A DNA stretch of 64,000 nt from Streptomyces tsukubensis (GCF_009296025.1 NZ_CP045178.1:6200001-6264000), one strand, 5' to 3'; counted from the first letter of the stretch, positions 1 to 8,767 are shown. Notes: generated by a model not told the origin, from the letters alone. Translations and numbers: made by a program.

Positions 1-1460
1 CCAAGGGCAAGCTGACCGCCCGCGAGCGGATCGAGCTGCTGCTCGACCCGGAGTCCTTCCACGAGGTCGAGCAGTTGCGCAGGCACCGTGCGACCGGTTT
101 CGGCCTGGAGGCCAAGAAGCCCTACACGGACGGTGTGATCACCGGCTGGGGCACGGTCGAGGGCCGTACGGTCTTCGTGTACGCGCACGACTTCCGGATC
201 TTCGGCGGCGCGCTCGGCGAGGCCCACGCCACCAAGATCCACAAGATCATGGACAAGGCCATCGCGGCCGGCGCGCCGCTGGTCTCGCTCAACGACGGCG
301 CGGGTGCCCGTATCCAGGAGGGTGTCTCCGCGCTGGCCGGATACGGCGGCATCTTCCAGCGCAACACCAGGGCGTCCGGCGTCATCCCGCAGATCAGCGT
401 GATGCTCGGCCCGTGCGCGGGCGGCGCGGCCTACTCGCCGGCGCTCACCGACTTCGTGTTCATGGTCCGCGACACCTCGCAGATGTTCATCACGGGCCCC
501 GACGTGGTCCGCGCCGTCACCGGCGAGGAGATCACGCAGAACGGCCTGGGCGGCGCCGACGTGCACGCCGAGACCTCCGGCGTCGCGCACTTCGCCTACG
601 ACGACGAGGAGACGTGCCTCGCGGAGGTCCGCTACCTGCTGTCGATGCTCCCGCAGAACAACCGCGAGAACCCCCCCACCGTCGAGGCACAGGACCCCGC
701 GGACCGGTCGGGGGACGTCCTCCTCGACCTGGTGCCCGCCGACGGCAACCGGCCCTACGACATGCGCAAGGTCATCGAGGAGATCGTCGACGACGGCGAC
801 TACCTGGAGATCCACGAGCGCTGGGCCACCAACATCCTCTGCGCACTCGCCAGGCTCGACGGGCAGGTCGTCGGTATCGTCGCCAACCAGCCGCAGTCGC
901 TGGCCGGTGTCCTGGACATCGAGGCGTCGGAGAAGGCCGCACGATTCGTCCAGATGTGCGACGCCTTCAACATTCCGATCGTCACCCTCCTCGACGTCCC
1001 CGGTTTCCTGCCCGGCGTAGACCAGGAGCACGGCGGGATCATCCGCCACGGCGCCAAGCTGCTCTACGCCTACTGCAACGCCACCGTCCCGCGTATCTCC
1101 CTGATCCTGCGCAAGGCCTACGGCGGCGCGTACATCGTGATGGACTCCCAGTCCATCGGCGCCGACCTCACCTACGCCTGGCCCACCAACGAGATCGCCG
1201 TCATGGGCGCCGAGGGCGCGGCCAACGTCATCTTCCGCAGGCAGATCGCCGAGGCCGAGGACCCCGAGGCGATGCGGGTACGCATGGTCAAGGAGTACAA
1301 GGCCGAGCTGATGCACCCCTACTACGCCGCGGAGCGCGGCCTGGTCGACGACGTCATCGACCCGGCGCAGACCCGGCAGGTGCTCATCGGTTCCCTCGCC
1401 ATGCTCCGCTCGAAACACGCCGACCTGCCCTCGCGCAAGCACGGCAACCCGCCCCAGTAG
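1..1460 (+). CDS. accB: Acyl-CoA carboxylase carboxyltransferase (beta) subunit, 5' end missing
   Basis: Catalyses carboxyl transfer from carboxybiotin to acetyl- or propionyl-CoA, feeding malonyl- and methylmalonyl-CoA into fatty acid and polyketide synthesis. The reading frame is open from base 3 of the window, so the start codon lies outside it; the visible part reads KGKLTARERIELLLD at once, which is near the N-terminus of the family, so only a few tens of residues are missing. Glycine-rich oxyanion-hole stretches are visible (GPCAGGAAYSPAL; later RKAYGGAYIVM), as expected of crotonase-fold carboxyltransferases. The epsilon subunit gene follows 59 bp downstream, which is how actinomycete acyl-CoA carboxylase complexes are organised. 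From memory this is the SCO5535 equivalent rather than pccB; acetyl versus propionyl preference cannot be read from the sequence by eye. Confidence 0.95.
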   Translation, partial: KGKLTARERIELLLDPESFHEVEQLRRHRATGFGLEAKKPYTDGVITGWGTVEGRTVFVYAHDFRIFGGALGEAHATKIHKIMDKAIAAGAPLVSLNDGAGARIQEGVSALAGYGGIFQRNTRASGVIPQISVMLGPCAGGAAYSPALTDFVFMVRDTSQMFITGPDVVRAVTGEEITQNGLGGADVHAETSGVAHFAYDDEETCLAEVRYLLSMLPQNNRENPPTVEAQDPADRSGDVLLDLVPADGNRPYDMRKVIEEIVDDGDYLEIHERWATNILCALARLDGQVVGIVANQPQSLAGVLDIEASEKAARFVQMCDAFNIPIVTLLDVPGFLPGVDQEHGGIIRHGAKLLYAYCNATVPRISLILRKAYGGAYIVMDSQSIGADLTYAWPTNEIAVMGAEGAANVIFRRQIAEAEDPEAMRVRMVKEYKAELMHPYYAAERGLVDDVIDPAQTRQVLIGSLAMLRSKHADLPSRKHGNPPQ

Positions 1461-1519
1461 CCGGCCTCGCGCCCGGCCCGCCGCCACCCGTTCACGTCAC
1501 TCGTACGGAGACCCCACTG

Positions 1520-1759
1520 ATGAGCGAACCCGTTCCCTCCTCGACCACCCCCGACGCCGTCGGCGACTTCCTCCGCGTCGAGCGTGGCCAGGCGGGCCCC
1601 GAGGAACTGGCGGCCATCACCGCCGTCCTGATGGCCCGTGCGGCGGCCCGCCCCGCGGAGATCGGCGCAGGCACCCACCGCGGCCGTACCGACCGCGCGG
1701 GCTGGCGCCGTCTGGAGCGCACGCCCGGTTTCCGCGCTCCGCACAGCTGGCAGGGCTGA
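1520..1759 (+). CDS. accE: Acyl-CoA carboxylase epsilon subunit
   Basis: Small 79-residue accessory subunit that stabilises and activates the actinomycete acyl-CoA carboxylase alpha/beta complex. The ATG at 1520 lies 59 bp after the beta subunit stop. The protein has an N-terminal helix-forming half (EELAAITAVLMARAAA) and a basic C-terminal half ending RTPGFRAPHSWQG; the W-x-R and final SW residues are typical of the family. It is almost certainly cotranscribed with the upstream gene, and a strong hairpin terminator at 1832-1867 ends the unit. Identification rests on length, position and the C-terminal pattern. Confidence 0.9.
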   Translation: MSEPVPSSTTPDAVGDFLRVERGQAGPEELAAITAVLMARAAARPAEIGAGTHRGRTDRAGWRRLERTPGFRAPHSWQG

Positions 1760-1831
1760 CGGCCCCGGCCCCCGCCGCCGGAGCGCCCGCCGGAAAGCCT
1801 CGAAGAACCCCGCTGCCCGGCGCACTCACCG

Positions 1832-1867
1832 AAAAAGCCCCGAACTCCTCGGAGTTCGGGGCTTTTC
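1832..1867. terminator. Bidirectional terminator after accE
   Basis: A 17-bp inverted repeat (AAAAGCCCCGAACTCC and its complement, two-base loop) with an A-run on one side and T-run on the other, so it can terminate both the accB-accE transcript and the leftward conservon transcript. Confidence 0.9.
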
Positions 1868-2034
1868 CCATGTCGTGCTCTTCTCAAGTACGTGCTCAAC
1901 AAGTACGTGCCAAGCACGTATCAGCCAGTATCAGCACATCAGTGCGGCGAGGCATCGAAGCGTCGACACATCAGCACATCGAGACATCGACACATCAGTG
2001 CGGCGAGGCAGCAACGCGTCCGTGTGTCGACGCG
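1868..2034. repeat. Degenerate direct repeats between accE and cvnD
   Basis: This spacer is unusually AT-richer and repetitive. A 20-bp sequence (starts CACATCAGTGCGG, ends GAGGCA) occurs exactly twice at 1935-1954 and 1991-2010, and shorter TCAGCACATC, ACATCGA and AAGTACGTGC units recur around it. No gene is visible in it. The identity between the two conservons breaks at 2042, right at its edge. Confidence 0.75.
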
Positions 2035-2616
2035 TCAGCGAAGTCGGGCCATGAGGGCGTGTTCGACGAGGGTGATGAGTCCGCTTTTGGCGTCGGCGCG
2101 GTGGCGGGCGTCGGTGGTGATGATGGGGGTGTCGGGGCCGATCTGGAGTGCTTCGCGTACTTCGTCGGGGGTGTAGGGCTGGTGTCCGTCGAAGCCGTTG
2201 AGGGCGATGACGAAGGGGAGTCCTGAGTTTTCGAAGTAGTCGACGGCGGGGAAGCAGTCGGCGAGGCGGCGGGTGTCGACGAGGACGACGGCGCCGATGG
2301 CGCCGCGGACGAGGTCGTCCCACATGAACCAGAAGCGGTCCTGTCCCGGGGTGCCGAAGAGGTAGAGGATGAGGTCTTGGTCGAGGGTGATGCGGCCGAA
2401 GTCCATGGCGACCGTGGTGGTCGTTTTGTCTCCGGTGTGGGTGAGGTCGTCGATGCCTGCTGACGCACTGGTCATGACGGCTTCGGTGCGCAGGGGGTTG
2501 ATCTCCGAGACGGCGCCGACGAAGGTCGTCTTGCCCACGCCGAACCCGCCCGCCACCACGATTTTCGCGCTGGTGGTTGAGCGGGCGGATCCGCCGTTAG
2601 AGCTTGCGAAGTCCAC
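2035..2616 (-). CDS. cvnD: CvnD: Ras/Arf-like small GTPase of the left conservon
   Basis: Conservon D protein, a 193-residue MglA/Arf-like GTPase thought to be the output switch of a CvnABC membrane complex. A P-loop GGFGVGKT lies at residues 23-30, switch II is GTPGQDRF at 88-95 (Gln present where Ras has the catalytic Gln), and NGFD at 140-143 replaces the usual NKxD, a normal conservon variant. The start overlaps the cvnC 3' end by 20 bp, so translation is probably coupled. The protein is identical to the second copy at 7699-8280 except for the last residue (Arg here, Lys there). The stop lies just outside the conversion tract. Confidence 0.93.
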   Translation of the reverse strand: MDFASSNGGSARSTTSAKIVVAGGFGVGKTTFVGAVSEINPLRTEAVMTSASAGIDDLTHTGDKTTTTVAMDFGRITLDQDLILYLFGTPGQDRFWFMWDDLVRGAIGAVVLVDTRRLADCFPAVDYFENSGLPFVIALNGFDGHQPYTPDEVREALQIGPDTPIITTDARHRADAKSGLITLVEHALMARLR

Positions 2617-2734
2617 TGAGCACCCTTTCGAGCAGTGTCACGTCTGGCTGGCCGCCGGCGTCGTCGCCGCCGGGCTGGTGGATGGCGACGAGCCCGGCCT
2701 CCGCCAGGTCGGCGACGAGGATCCGAGCCACGCC
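2042..2734. repeat. Near-identical duplicated tract, copy 1 (cvnD and 3' half of cvnC)
   Basis: Direct repeat of 693 bp matching 7706-8398, offset 5664 bp. By eye only two mismatches are present (2643 and 2645). The tract covers all of cvnD except its last codons and the C-terminal coding part of cvnC; outside it similarity falls sharply. This is the signature of recent gene conversion rather than of selection on protein alone. Confidence 0.9.
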
Positions 2735-3259
2735 AAGAGGAATGGAAAGAAGAGCCGAGATCTCAGCGACTGACTTGATCTCCCGGCACAGTTGGCAGAT
2801 TCGCTGATGCTCGGGCAACTGCCCCTGCAACTGCGAAGGCTGAGCTGTGGTGCTGACCAGCGCCTCGATGGCGAGCTGGTAGCGGGGCCTGGTACGGCCG
2901 CCCGTCATGGCGTACGGACGCACCAGGGGATTGGAGGCACCGCCCGTGGGGCCGCGCTGCGAGGCGGGCCACCCGGGCTGTACGGGTTGAATACGCGGAG
3001 AATGCTGCTGGCCGTTGCCGGGCCCGCCGCCGTAAGGCTGCTGCCCGTACGGTTCCTGGGCGTAGGGCTGCCGAGCGTACGGCTCCTGGCCGTACGACGG
3101 CCGGGAGTTCTGCTGTCTGCTCGCCCCCGGGTGCCGCTGGTCCTGGCGACGGTGGCTGTGGGAGGAAGGAGAGCCGTACCCGTCCGGCGAATCGTCACGC
3201 CGGTCCCCGTCCTGGCCGTATGGCCAGTCGGCGGATGAGCCGCTGGGGGATGTTGTCAC
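2597..3259 (-). CDS. cvnC: CvnC: DUF742 winged-helix-like protein of the left conservon
   Basis: Conservon C protein of 220 residues. The N-terminal ~105 residues are low complexity with QEPY/RQPY/GQQPY repeats. The DUF742 domain follows: VRPYAMTGGRTRP, then a helix-turn-helix-like segment SVAEISALLSIPLGVARILVADLAEAGLV. The GTG start at 3259 is preceded by GAGGAAG. The long tail is absent in the paralogue at 8261-8665 (134 aa), so the two conservons differ in this linker. Role of DUF742 is not established biochemically; in conservons it is taken as an adaptor between the kinase-like CvnA and the GTPase. Confidence 0.9.
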   Translation of the reverse strand: MTTSPSGSSADWPYGQDGDRRDDSPDGYGSPSSHSHRRQDQRHPGASRQQNSRPSYGQEPYARQPYAQEPYGQQPYGGGPGNGQQHSPRIQPVQPGWPASQRGPTGGASNPLVRPYAMTGGRTRPRYQLAIEALVSTTAQPSQLQGQLPEHQRICQLCREIKSVAEISALLSIPLGVARILVADLAEAGLVAIHQPGGDDAGGQPDVTLLERVLSGLRKL

Positions 3260-3351
3260 GTCTTCCTCCTCCTGCTGTGCCGGGCGCCGTCACGGTGGAC
3301 CGCGTCCCGAAACCTTACGGCCCCGGCACACGGAAACGCACTGCTTGTCTG

Positions 3352-3774
3352 TTAGTTGAGCAGGCTTCCCTGGAGTTCGGCCCGGAGGTCGGGGGTGAGG
3401 ACCGTGCCGGCGCGGTCGACGAGGAGCGCCATTTCGTACCCGACCAGGCCGATGTCCGCCTCGGGGTGGGCGAGCACCGCCAGGGACGAGCCGTCGGAGA
3501 TGGACATGATGAAGAGGAAACCCCGTTCCATCTCCACCACCGTCTGGTTGACGGTGCCGCCTTCGAAGATCCGGGAGGCCCCCGCTGTCAGCGAGGTCAG
3601 GCCGGAGGCCACGGCCGCGAGCTGGTCGGCGCGGTCGCGCGGGAATCCTTCGGACATCGCCAGAAGAAGTCCGTCGGCGGAGACCACCACCGTGTGCGAC
3701 ACCCCAGGGGTGTTGTCCACGAAATTGGTGATCAACCAGTTCAGGTTCTGTGCCGCCTGGCTCATCGGGCTCAC
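3352..3774 (-). CDS. cvnB: CvnB: roadblock/LC7 protein of the left conservon
   Basis: 140-residue roadblock/LC7 domain protein, the conservon B component, related to MglB-type GTPase regulators. Core pattern NWLITNFVDNTPGVSHTVVVSADG, then LAAVASGLTSL and MERGFLFIM. I chose the GTG at 3774, four bases after the cvnA stop (3776), because GGAG lies about seven bases upstream; an ATG three codons later is the alternative. Differs from the copy at 8768-9190 by two residues only (Ile/Val and the last residue), with about nine base changes, most in the 3' half of the gene. Confidence 0.92.
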   Translation of the reverse strand: MSPMSQAAQNLNWLITNFVDNTPGVSHTVVVSADGLLLAMSEGFPRDRADQLAAVASGLTSLTAGASRIFEGGTVNQTVVEMERGFLFIMSISDGSSLAVLAHPEADIGLVGYEMALLVDRAGTVLTPDLRAELQGSLLN

Positions 3775-3775
3775 A

Positions 3776-6700
3776 CTAACGCTCCTGGTCGTAGGTACCG
3801 TCAGGGCCGGAGCCCCGACTGTTCGTGCCATTCGTGTCACTACCCGCCGTGCGTCCCCGCTCGACGCCGCGGCGCAGCTTGCTCAGCCTGCCCCGTACGT
3901 CCTCGGGGGCGCGGGAGACCTGAGGGCCGCCCCGCGGGCTCTGTTCCGCGGTGCCCTCGACCAGGTTGGCCCTGGGCACCCGGCGCGGCAGGCCGGAGGG
4001 GGTGACCCCGCCTGCCGTGGGCTGCCGCGACTGCTCGGCGCGCAGCCGACGCTCGTCGTTCACATTCGCCGGGAACGCCTCACCCTCGGCGGCGGCCGGT
4101 TGGGGCTGTTCGCCCCGCTCCGGCTCCGCGAGCGAAGGCCGCCCACCGTCCTGGCTGTTGACGGGCTGCCGCCACTGCTGACCGCCGTCGCCGCCCCGCA
4201 CCGCGGCGGGACCGCCGCGACGGGGCAGACCGGCGTCTGTCACATCATGGACGGAACTCGCCACCGGGCCAGGACGGTCGAAGCCTACGCGCTCCTGGTC
4301 TGCGGGGGGTGCCTGCCGGACAGATTCCGGTTCCGGGGCGTTCCCCGGCCGGAAAGAGTCCAGAAAAGCGTCCCCGTCCTGCCCGACTTCCTGATGGGGC
4401 TGGTCACCGACGCCGCCGTACTGCTCAGAGCCGTACCGCTCAGAGCCGTACCGCTCAGACGTGGGGCCCGAGTGCCGCGGATCCGCTGCCTCCGGAGAGG
4501 GCAGCTCCTGCGGGCCGCCCCGCTCCCCGGCTTCGGGGAGCGCCGGTACGGACAGGCCGTATCCGCCGTCCTGCTCCGGGTGCTCAGCGTAACCGCCCGG
4601 AGCCCCGCCGTGACCGTCCTGACGGTCACCGTACGTCGCCTGGGGGCCGTGACCGCTCGGATCACCGGCGTAGCCCCGGAGTTCAGCCGCGAACTCCCCG
4701 CCCTGGTGGCCGTACTCGTTCTCCTGGCCCCCGTGGACTCCGGGCGGGCCTTCGGCGTGACCCGTCGTCCCCTGGCGGTCGTAGGACTGCTCCCGACCGG
4801 GAAGGCCGCGAGCATGCCCGCCCTCGGACGTGCCCGCCTCGAACGAGGTGCCGGGCTGTCCTTCATACGGAGACTGTCCCTCGTATGCGGGCTGTCCCTC
4901 GTACGGGGGCTGTTCCTCGTGCGGCTCGTACCGCGGCGTCCCGTAACCCTGACCGGGCGCCGTCGGCCCCCCGCTCCGTTCGTCGAAGGGCGGGGCGGGT
5001 GCGACCTCGTCGCGGAAGAGCGGGCGGTCGCCGCCGGGACGCGCCCGATCCTCCAGCGCGGCCCCGTGCTCCCCGCGGATCGGCGAGCGGTCCGCCGGAT
5101 CGGGTTCACGCGTGTCCTCCCGCCCGTGTCCCGCGCTCCACGGTCCGTCGTCGAAGCCCAGTTCGGCGGTGGTCCGCAACGGTGTGGGGTGAGGGGGATC
5201 CGCTTGCTCGGGCGCGAGCGAGGGGACGGTGAACTCCGGCTGGCCGAGGAGCTGTTCCTCACCCCCGCCGTGCGTGATGGCCTCGGGAAGGGTGACCAGC
5301 GAGGTGGTGCCCGCCTGCTCGCCGGAGGGCCGCAGCTGCACCCTGATGCCGTGCCGGTCGGAGAGCCTGCCGACCACGAAGAGGCCCATGCGCCGCGAGA
5401 TCGCCACATCCACCGTCGGGGGCATGGCCAGCTTGTGGTTGATGTCCGCGAAGTCCTCAGCGGTCAGGCCGATGCCCTTGTCGTGGATCTCGATCAGGAC
5501 GCGGCCGTCGGGTATCCGGGTCGCGACGACCCGCACCTTGGTCTGTGGGGAGGAGAACGAGGTGGCGTTCTCCAGCAGCTCCGCGAGCAGGTGGACGAGG
5601 TCGGTCACGGCGCGGCCGTGGATCTCGGCGTCGGGGATGTTCTCCAGATCGACGCGCTCGTACTGCTCCACCTCGGAGGCGGCGGCACGGAAGACGTCCA
5701 CCAGCGGCACCGGCTGGTCCCAGCGGCGCCCCGGCTCCTCGCCGGCCAGCACCAGCAGGTTCTCGCCGTTGCGGCGCATGCGGGTGGCGAGGTGGTCGAG
5801 CCTGAACAGGTTCTCCAGCTGCTCGGGCTCCGCCTCGTGGCTCTCCAGATCGCTGATCAGGGAGAGCTGACCCTCGATCAGGGACTGGTTGCGGCGCGAG
5901 AGGTTGGTGAAGATGGCGTTGATGTTGCCCCGCAGCATGGCCTGCTCCGCGGCCAGCCGCACCGCTTCCCTGTGCACCTGGTCGAAGGCGCGGGCCACCT
6001 CGCCGATCTCGTCGGTGGAGGTGATCGGGATGGGCCGCACGCGGGTGTCCACCCGGCCGGGGTCGGTACGGGAGAGCTGGTCCACCAGAGTGGGCAGCCG
6101 CTGCTCGGCTATGCCGAAGGCCGCGGTACGCAGCCTGCGCATGGCCCGGCTCATCTGCCTGGCCACCATGCCGGCCAGTAAGAAGGCGACGAGCAGGGCG
6201 ATCACGATGGCGGCCGCGGTGATGAAGGTGTCGCGCCTCGCGTCGTCGGCGATGTCCGAGGTCTCGCTCACGGCCTTGTCGGCGAGAGCGGATTCGATCG
6301 TCCTGTACGCGTCGAACCTGGCGGTCGTGGAGGCCCACCAGCTCTCCGGCGTGATGCCCCGGGAGGCCAGCGACCGCTTGGTCGCTCCGGGGGCGGCGAT
6401 CGCCTCGACCGTCTTCTCCGGATCCAGCGCGGGAGCGGGCTTCCTGCCCGCCGCCTTCGCCTTGGCCGCCGCCTCCGCCGCCTGCTCCCGGGAGTCGGCG
6501 GCGAGCTTCTTCTCCGCCTCGCGCAGCGCGCGGACGTCCCGCTCGGTGCCGCCCGAGGTGTACTCCTCGGTGGCGATGTTCTCCAGGTACAGGTACGAGG
6601 TGAGGGCGACCCGCCGGCGGGCGGTGCTCGACGAGTCGGGTTCCGGCTTCACCATCAGGTGGGTGCCGATGGAACGCTGGAGGGAGATGGCCGCCTTCGC

Positions 6701-7399
6701 CAGGGAGAGGGCGTACACCGTCCGTCCGTAGCTGGTGATGTTGCCCGTACCGAGGCCGAGTTCGTTGGCGATCTCCATCAGCGGGTGCTGGATGGCGACG
6801 TAGCCCTCTTCGGTCCCCACGCCCTTGTACTGGGAGGTGTAGGCGTGTTCGCGCAGCGTGGCGAGGCCGGGCTCGACCTTGTGGAAGGCGCGCAGTCTGC
6901 GTACGAGGCCCTCCTTGTGCGGCATATCGCTCGCCGCCCTGTCGAACGCGTCGGCCGCTCTGTCCGTGGCGCGGCGCGCCTTCACCACGGCGGGGTCGTT
7001 CCTGTCGCCCCGCAGCAGTGGGGCCGCGGATATGTCACGTTCCTCGATGAGGCGGTTGCCGTACAGCAGTGAGGTCCTGACCAGGCGCGCCGTACGTTCG
7101 GCCGCGTCGGCCTCCTGCCAGGTGTCGACGGAGCCCTTGACCTGGAAGCCGCCCATGACGAGACCGACGATCACGGGGATCAGCAGGATCGCGTTGAGCC
7201 TGGTGGGGACCCGCCAGTTGCGGGGCGACATACGGCTGCCGGCGGCGGCCGCCGTGTCCCGGCCGTCCTGCGGGGTCTGGGCGGGCGCACCCGAACGGCC
7301 CGGGGGAGTGAAGTTCCCCCGGGTCCGCGCTGCGGGGCCTGAGCCCGTAGTGCTTCGCCTCACTCGATCAAAACCTCTCGGCGTCGCCACCTGCGTCAT
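3776..7399 (-). CDS. cvnA: CvnA: sensor-histidine-kinase-like membrane protein of the left conservon
   Basis: Large 1207-residue sensor. Visible order: cytoplasmic Gly/Pro-rich N-terminus, TM1 about 69-87, extracellular helical sensor region 90-390 (nitrate/nitrite-sensor-like), TM2 about 391-414, HAMP-like linker to 490, a DHLATRMRRNGENLL segment with His536 in the H-box position, and a HATPase domain (ELLENATSF with Asn611; HDKGIGL near 640-644). From about 710 to the end is a roughly 500-residue disordered tail rich in Gly, Pro, Gln, Glu and Tyr, with YEGQ and GSERY repeats. Ends four bases before cvnB. The sensor region differs strongly from the other CvnA, so the two conservons probably read different inputs while sharing near-identical CvnB and CvnD. 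Confidence 0.92.
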   Translation of the reverse strand: MTQVATPRGFDRVRRSTTGSGPAARTRGNFTPPGRSGAPAQTPQDGRDTAAAAGSRMSPRNWRVPTRLNAILLIPVIVGLVMGGFQVKGSVDTWQEADAAERTARLVRTSLLYGNRLIEERDISAAPLLRGDRNDPAVVKARRATDRAADAFDRAASDMPHKEGLVRRLRAFHKVEPGLATLREHAYTSQYKGVGTEEGYVAIQHPLMEIANELGLGTGNITSYGRTVYALSLAKAAISLQRSIGTHLMVKPEPDSSSTARRRVALTSYLYLENIATEEYTSGGTERDVRALREAEKKLAADSREQAAEAAAKAKAAGRKPAPALDPEKTVEAIAAPGATKRSLASRGITPESWWASTTARFDAYRTIESALADKAVSETSDIADDARRDTFITAAAIVIALLVAFLLAGMVARQMSRAMRRLRTAAFGIAEQRLPTLVDQLSRTDPGRVDTRVRPIPITSTDEIGEVARAFDQVHREAVRLAAEQAMLRGNINAIFTNLSRRNQSLIEGQLSLISDLESHEAEPEQLENLFRLDHLATRMRRNGENLLVLAGEEPGRRWDQPVPLVDVFRAAASEVEQYERVDLENIPDAEIHGRAVTDLVHLLAELLENATSFSSPQTKVRVVATRIPDGRVLIEIHDKGIGLTAEDFADINHKLAMPPTVDVAISRRMGLFVVGRLSDRHGIRVQLRPSGEQAGTTSLVTLPEAITHGGGEEQLLGQPEFTVPSLAPEQADPPHPTPLRTTAELGFDDGPWSAGHGREDTREPDPADRSPIRGEHGAALEDRARPGGDRPLFRDEVAPAPPFDERSGGPTAPGQGYGTPRYEPHEEQPPYEGQPAYEGQSPYEGQPGTSFEAGTSEGGHARGLPGREQSYDRQGTTGHAEGPPGVHGGQENEYGHQGGEFAAELRGYAGDPSGHGPQATYGDRQDGHGGAPGGYAEHPEQDGGYGLSVPALPEAGERGGPQELPSPEAADPRHSGPTSERYGSERYGSEQYGGVGDQPHQEVGQDGDAFLDSFRPGNAPEPESVRQAPPADQERVGFDRPGPVASSVHDVTDAGLPRRGGPAAVRGGDGGQQWRQPVNSQDGGRPSLAEPERGEQPQPAAAEGEAFPANVNDERRLRAEQSRQPTAGGVTPSGLPRRVPRANLVEGTAEQSPRGGPQVSRAPEDVRGRLSKLRRGVERGRTAGSDTNGTNSRGSGPDGTYDQER

Positions 7400-7698
7400 G
7401 CCGCTGTCGTCCCAGGCCGTCCTCCTGGGCGGTTCAGCGATTCCAGCACGTCAGACGGTGGTCTACCAAACGTCGGGAACGAGTGGTTCCGTGTGTTCCT
7501 CCCGACAGATAAACCGGGCATAAAGAACGAGCCCCGGCAAAAGCCGGGGCTCGTGTGTGCGCAGGGGAACCGGACGAGCGCTGCGCGTGTCCGTCCGGGG
7601 TCAGATCTCTGTCGAAACGTTATGAAGCCACGGACACTCTCGTGGCGGACGACACAGCCCGTTCCGGGTGGTCTACGACAACTGCCGTAGGGCCGACC
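7400..7698. other. Spacer between the two conservons
   Basis: About 300 bp. It holds the leader of the left cvnA (right-hand edge 7399) and, at 7527-7554, a hairpin terminator for the upstream conservon. No further gene is visible. I could not pick a convincing -35/-10 pair, so the promoter of the left conservon is inferred only from position. Confidence 0.6.
7527..7554 (-). terminator. Terminator after the right conservon
   Basis: Perfect 12-bp stem (ACGAGCCCCGGC) with an AAAA loop. Read leftward it is followed by TTCTTTAT. It would end the right conservon transcript before the left conservon and makes them two operons. Confidence 0.88.
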
Positions 7699-8280
7699 TT
7701 ACTTGAGTCGGGCCATGAGGGCGTGTTCGACGAGGGTGATGAGTCCGCTTTTGGCGTCGGCGCGGTGGCGGGCGTCGGTGGTGATGATGGGGGTGTCGGG
7801 GCCGATCTGGAGTGCTTCGCGTACTTCGTCGGGGGTGTAGGGCTGGTGTCCGTCGAAGCCGTTGAGGGCGATGACGAAGGGGAGTCCTGAGTTTTCGAAG
7901 TAGTCGACGGCGGGGAAGCAGTCGGCGAGGCGGCGGGTGTCGACGAGGACGACGGCGCCGATGGCGCCGCGGACGAGGTCGTCCCACATGAACCAGAAGC
8001 GGTCCTGTCCCGGGGTGCCGAAGAGGTAGAGGATGAGGTCTTGGTCGAGGGTGATGCGGCCGAAGTCCATGGCGACCGTGGTGGTCGTTTTGTCTCCGGT
8101 GTGGGTGAGGTCGTCGATGCCTGCTGACGCACTGGTCATGACGGCTTCGGTGCGCAGGGGGTTGATCTCCGAGACGGCGCCGACGAAGGTCGTCTTGCCC
8201 ACGCCGAACCCGCCCGCCACCACGATTTTCGCGCTGGTGGTTGAGCGGGCGGATCCGCCGTTAGAGCTTGCGAAGTCCAC
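7699..8280 (-). CDS. cvnD: CvnD: Ras/Arf-like small GTPase of the right conservon
   Basis: Second conservon GTPase, 193 residues, same motifs as the left copy (P-loop 23-30, GTPGQDRF 88-95, NGFD 140-143) and the same protein except for C-terminal Lys193. Overlaps the 3' end of cvnC by 20 bp. Because it is effectively the same protein as the left CvnD, cross-talk between the two conservon complexes at the GTPase step is likely; that is an inference. Confidence 0.93.
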   Translation of the reverse strand: MDFASSNGGSARSTTSAKIVVAGGFGVGKTTFVGAVSEINPLRTEAVMTSASAGIDDLTHTGDKTTTTVAMDFGRITLDQDLILYLFGTPGQDRFWFMWDDLVRGAIGAVVLVDTRRLADCFPAVDYFENSGLPFVIALNGFDGHQPYTPDEVREALQIGPDTPIITTDARHRADAKSGLITLVEHALMARLK

Positions 8281-8398
8281 TGAGCACCCTTTCGAGCAGT
8301 GTCACGGCCGGCTGGCCGCCGGCGTCGTCGCCGCCGGGCTGGTGGATGGCGACGAGCCCGGCCTCCGCCAGGTCGGCGACGAGGATCCGAGCCACGCC
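7706..8398. repeat. Near-identical duplicated tract, copy 2
   Basis: Partner of 2042-2734, same orientation. Boundaries: identity starts a few bases inside the cvnD 3' end and ends within the DUF742 coding region of cvnC. Confidence 0.9.
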
Positions 8399-8665
8399 GA
8401 GGGGCATGGACAGCAGCGCGGAAACCTCCGCGACCGACTTCACTTCCCTGCACAGGTGGCAGATCCGCTGATGCTCCGGGAGCAGGCCCTGCATCTGCAT
8501 CGGGTCGGCCGTCGTGCTGACCAGCGCCTCGATGGCGAGCTGATACCGCGGCCTGGTACGGCCACCCGTCATGGCGTACGGACGCACCAGGGGCTGGTCA
8601 CCCTCGATGCCGTAGCCGGAGGCTGAAGCTCCGTACGGATCGTGTGAGGCGTTGGGCGGGGTCAT
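8261..8665 (-). CDS. cvnC: CvnC: DUF742 protein of the right conservon
   Basis: 134-residue DUF742 protein with only a short ~28-residue N-terminal extension before the VRPYAMTGGRTRP motif, then the same helix-turn-helix-like segment (SVAEVSALLSMPLGVARILV). The last ~45 residues are encoded by the converted tract and match the left CvnC apart from a single residue. ATG at 8665 with GGAGGATCC just upstream. Confidence 0.9.
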   Translation of the reverse strand: MTPPNASHDPYGASASGYGIEGDQPLVRPYAMTGGRTRPRYQLAIEALVSTTADPMQMQGLLPEHQRICHLCREVKSVAEVSALLSMPLGVARILVADLAEAGLVAIHQPGGDDAGGQPAVTLLERVLSGLRKL

Positions 8666-8767
8666 GGATCCTCCGGGCGGGACAGCAAGTGGTCGTGCCG
8701 TCTGACTGGGCCGGTGGGGGACGAGAACGGCCGGACGGTAGGGACGTCGTGCGGTGAAGCGGCCGGG

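Noticed and set aside
3356..6181. Very long open frame on the + strand through cvnA
   Set aside because: Shadow of the high-GC cvnA gene on the opposite strand. Its translation lacks domains and the opposite strand carries clear kinase motifs.
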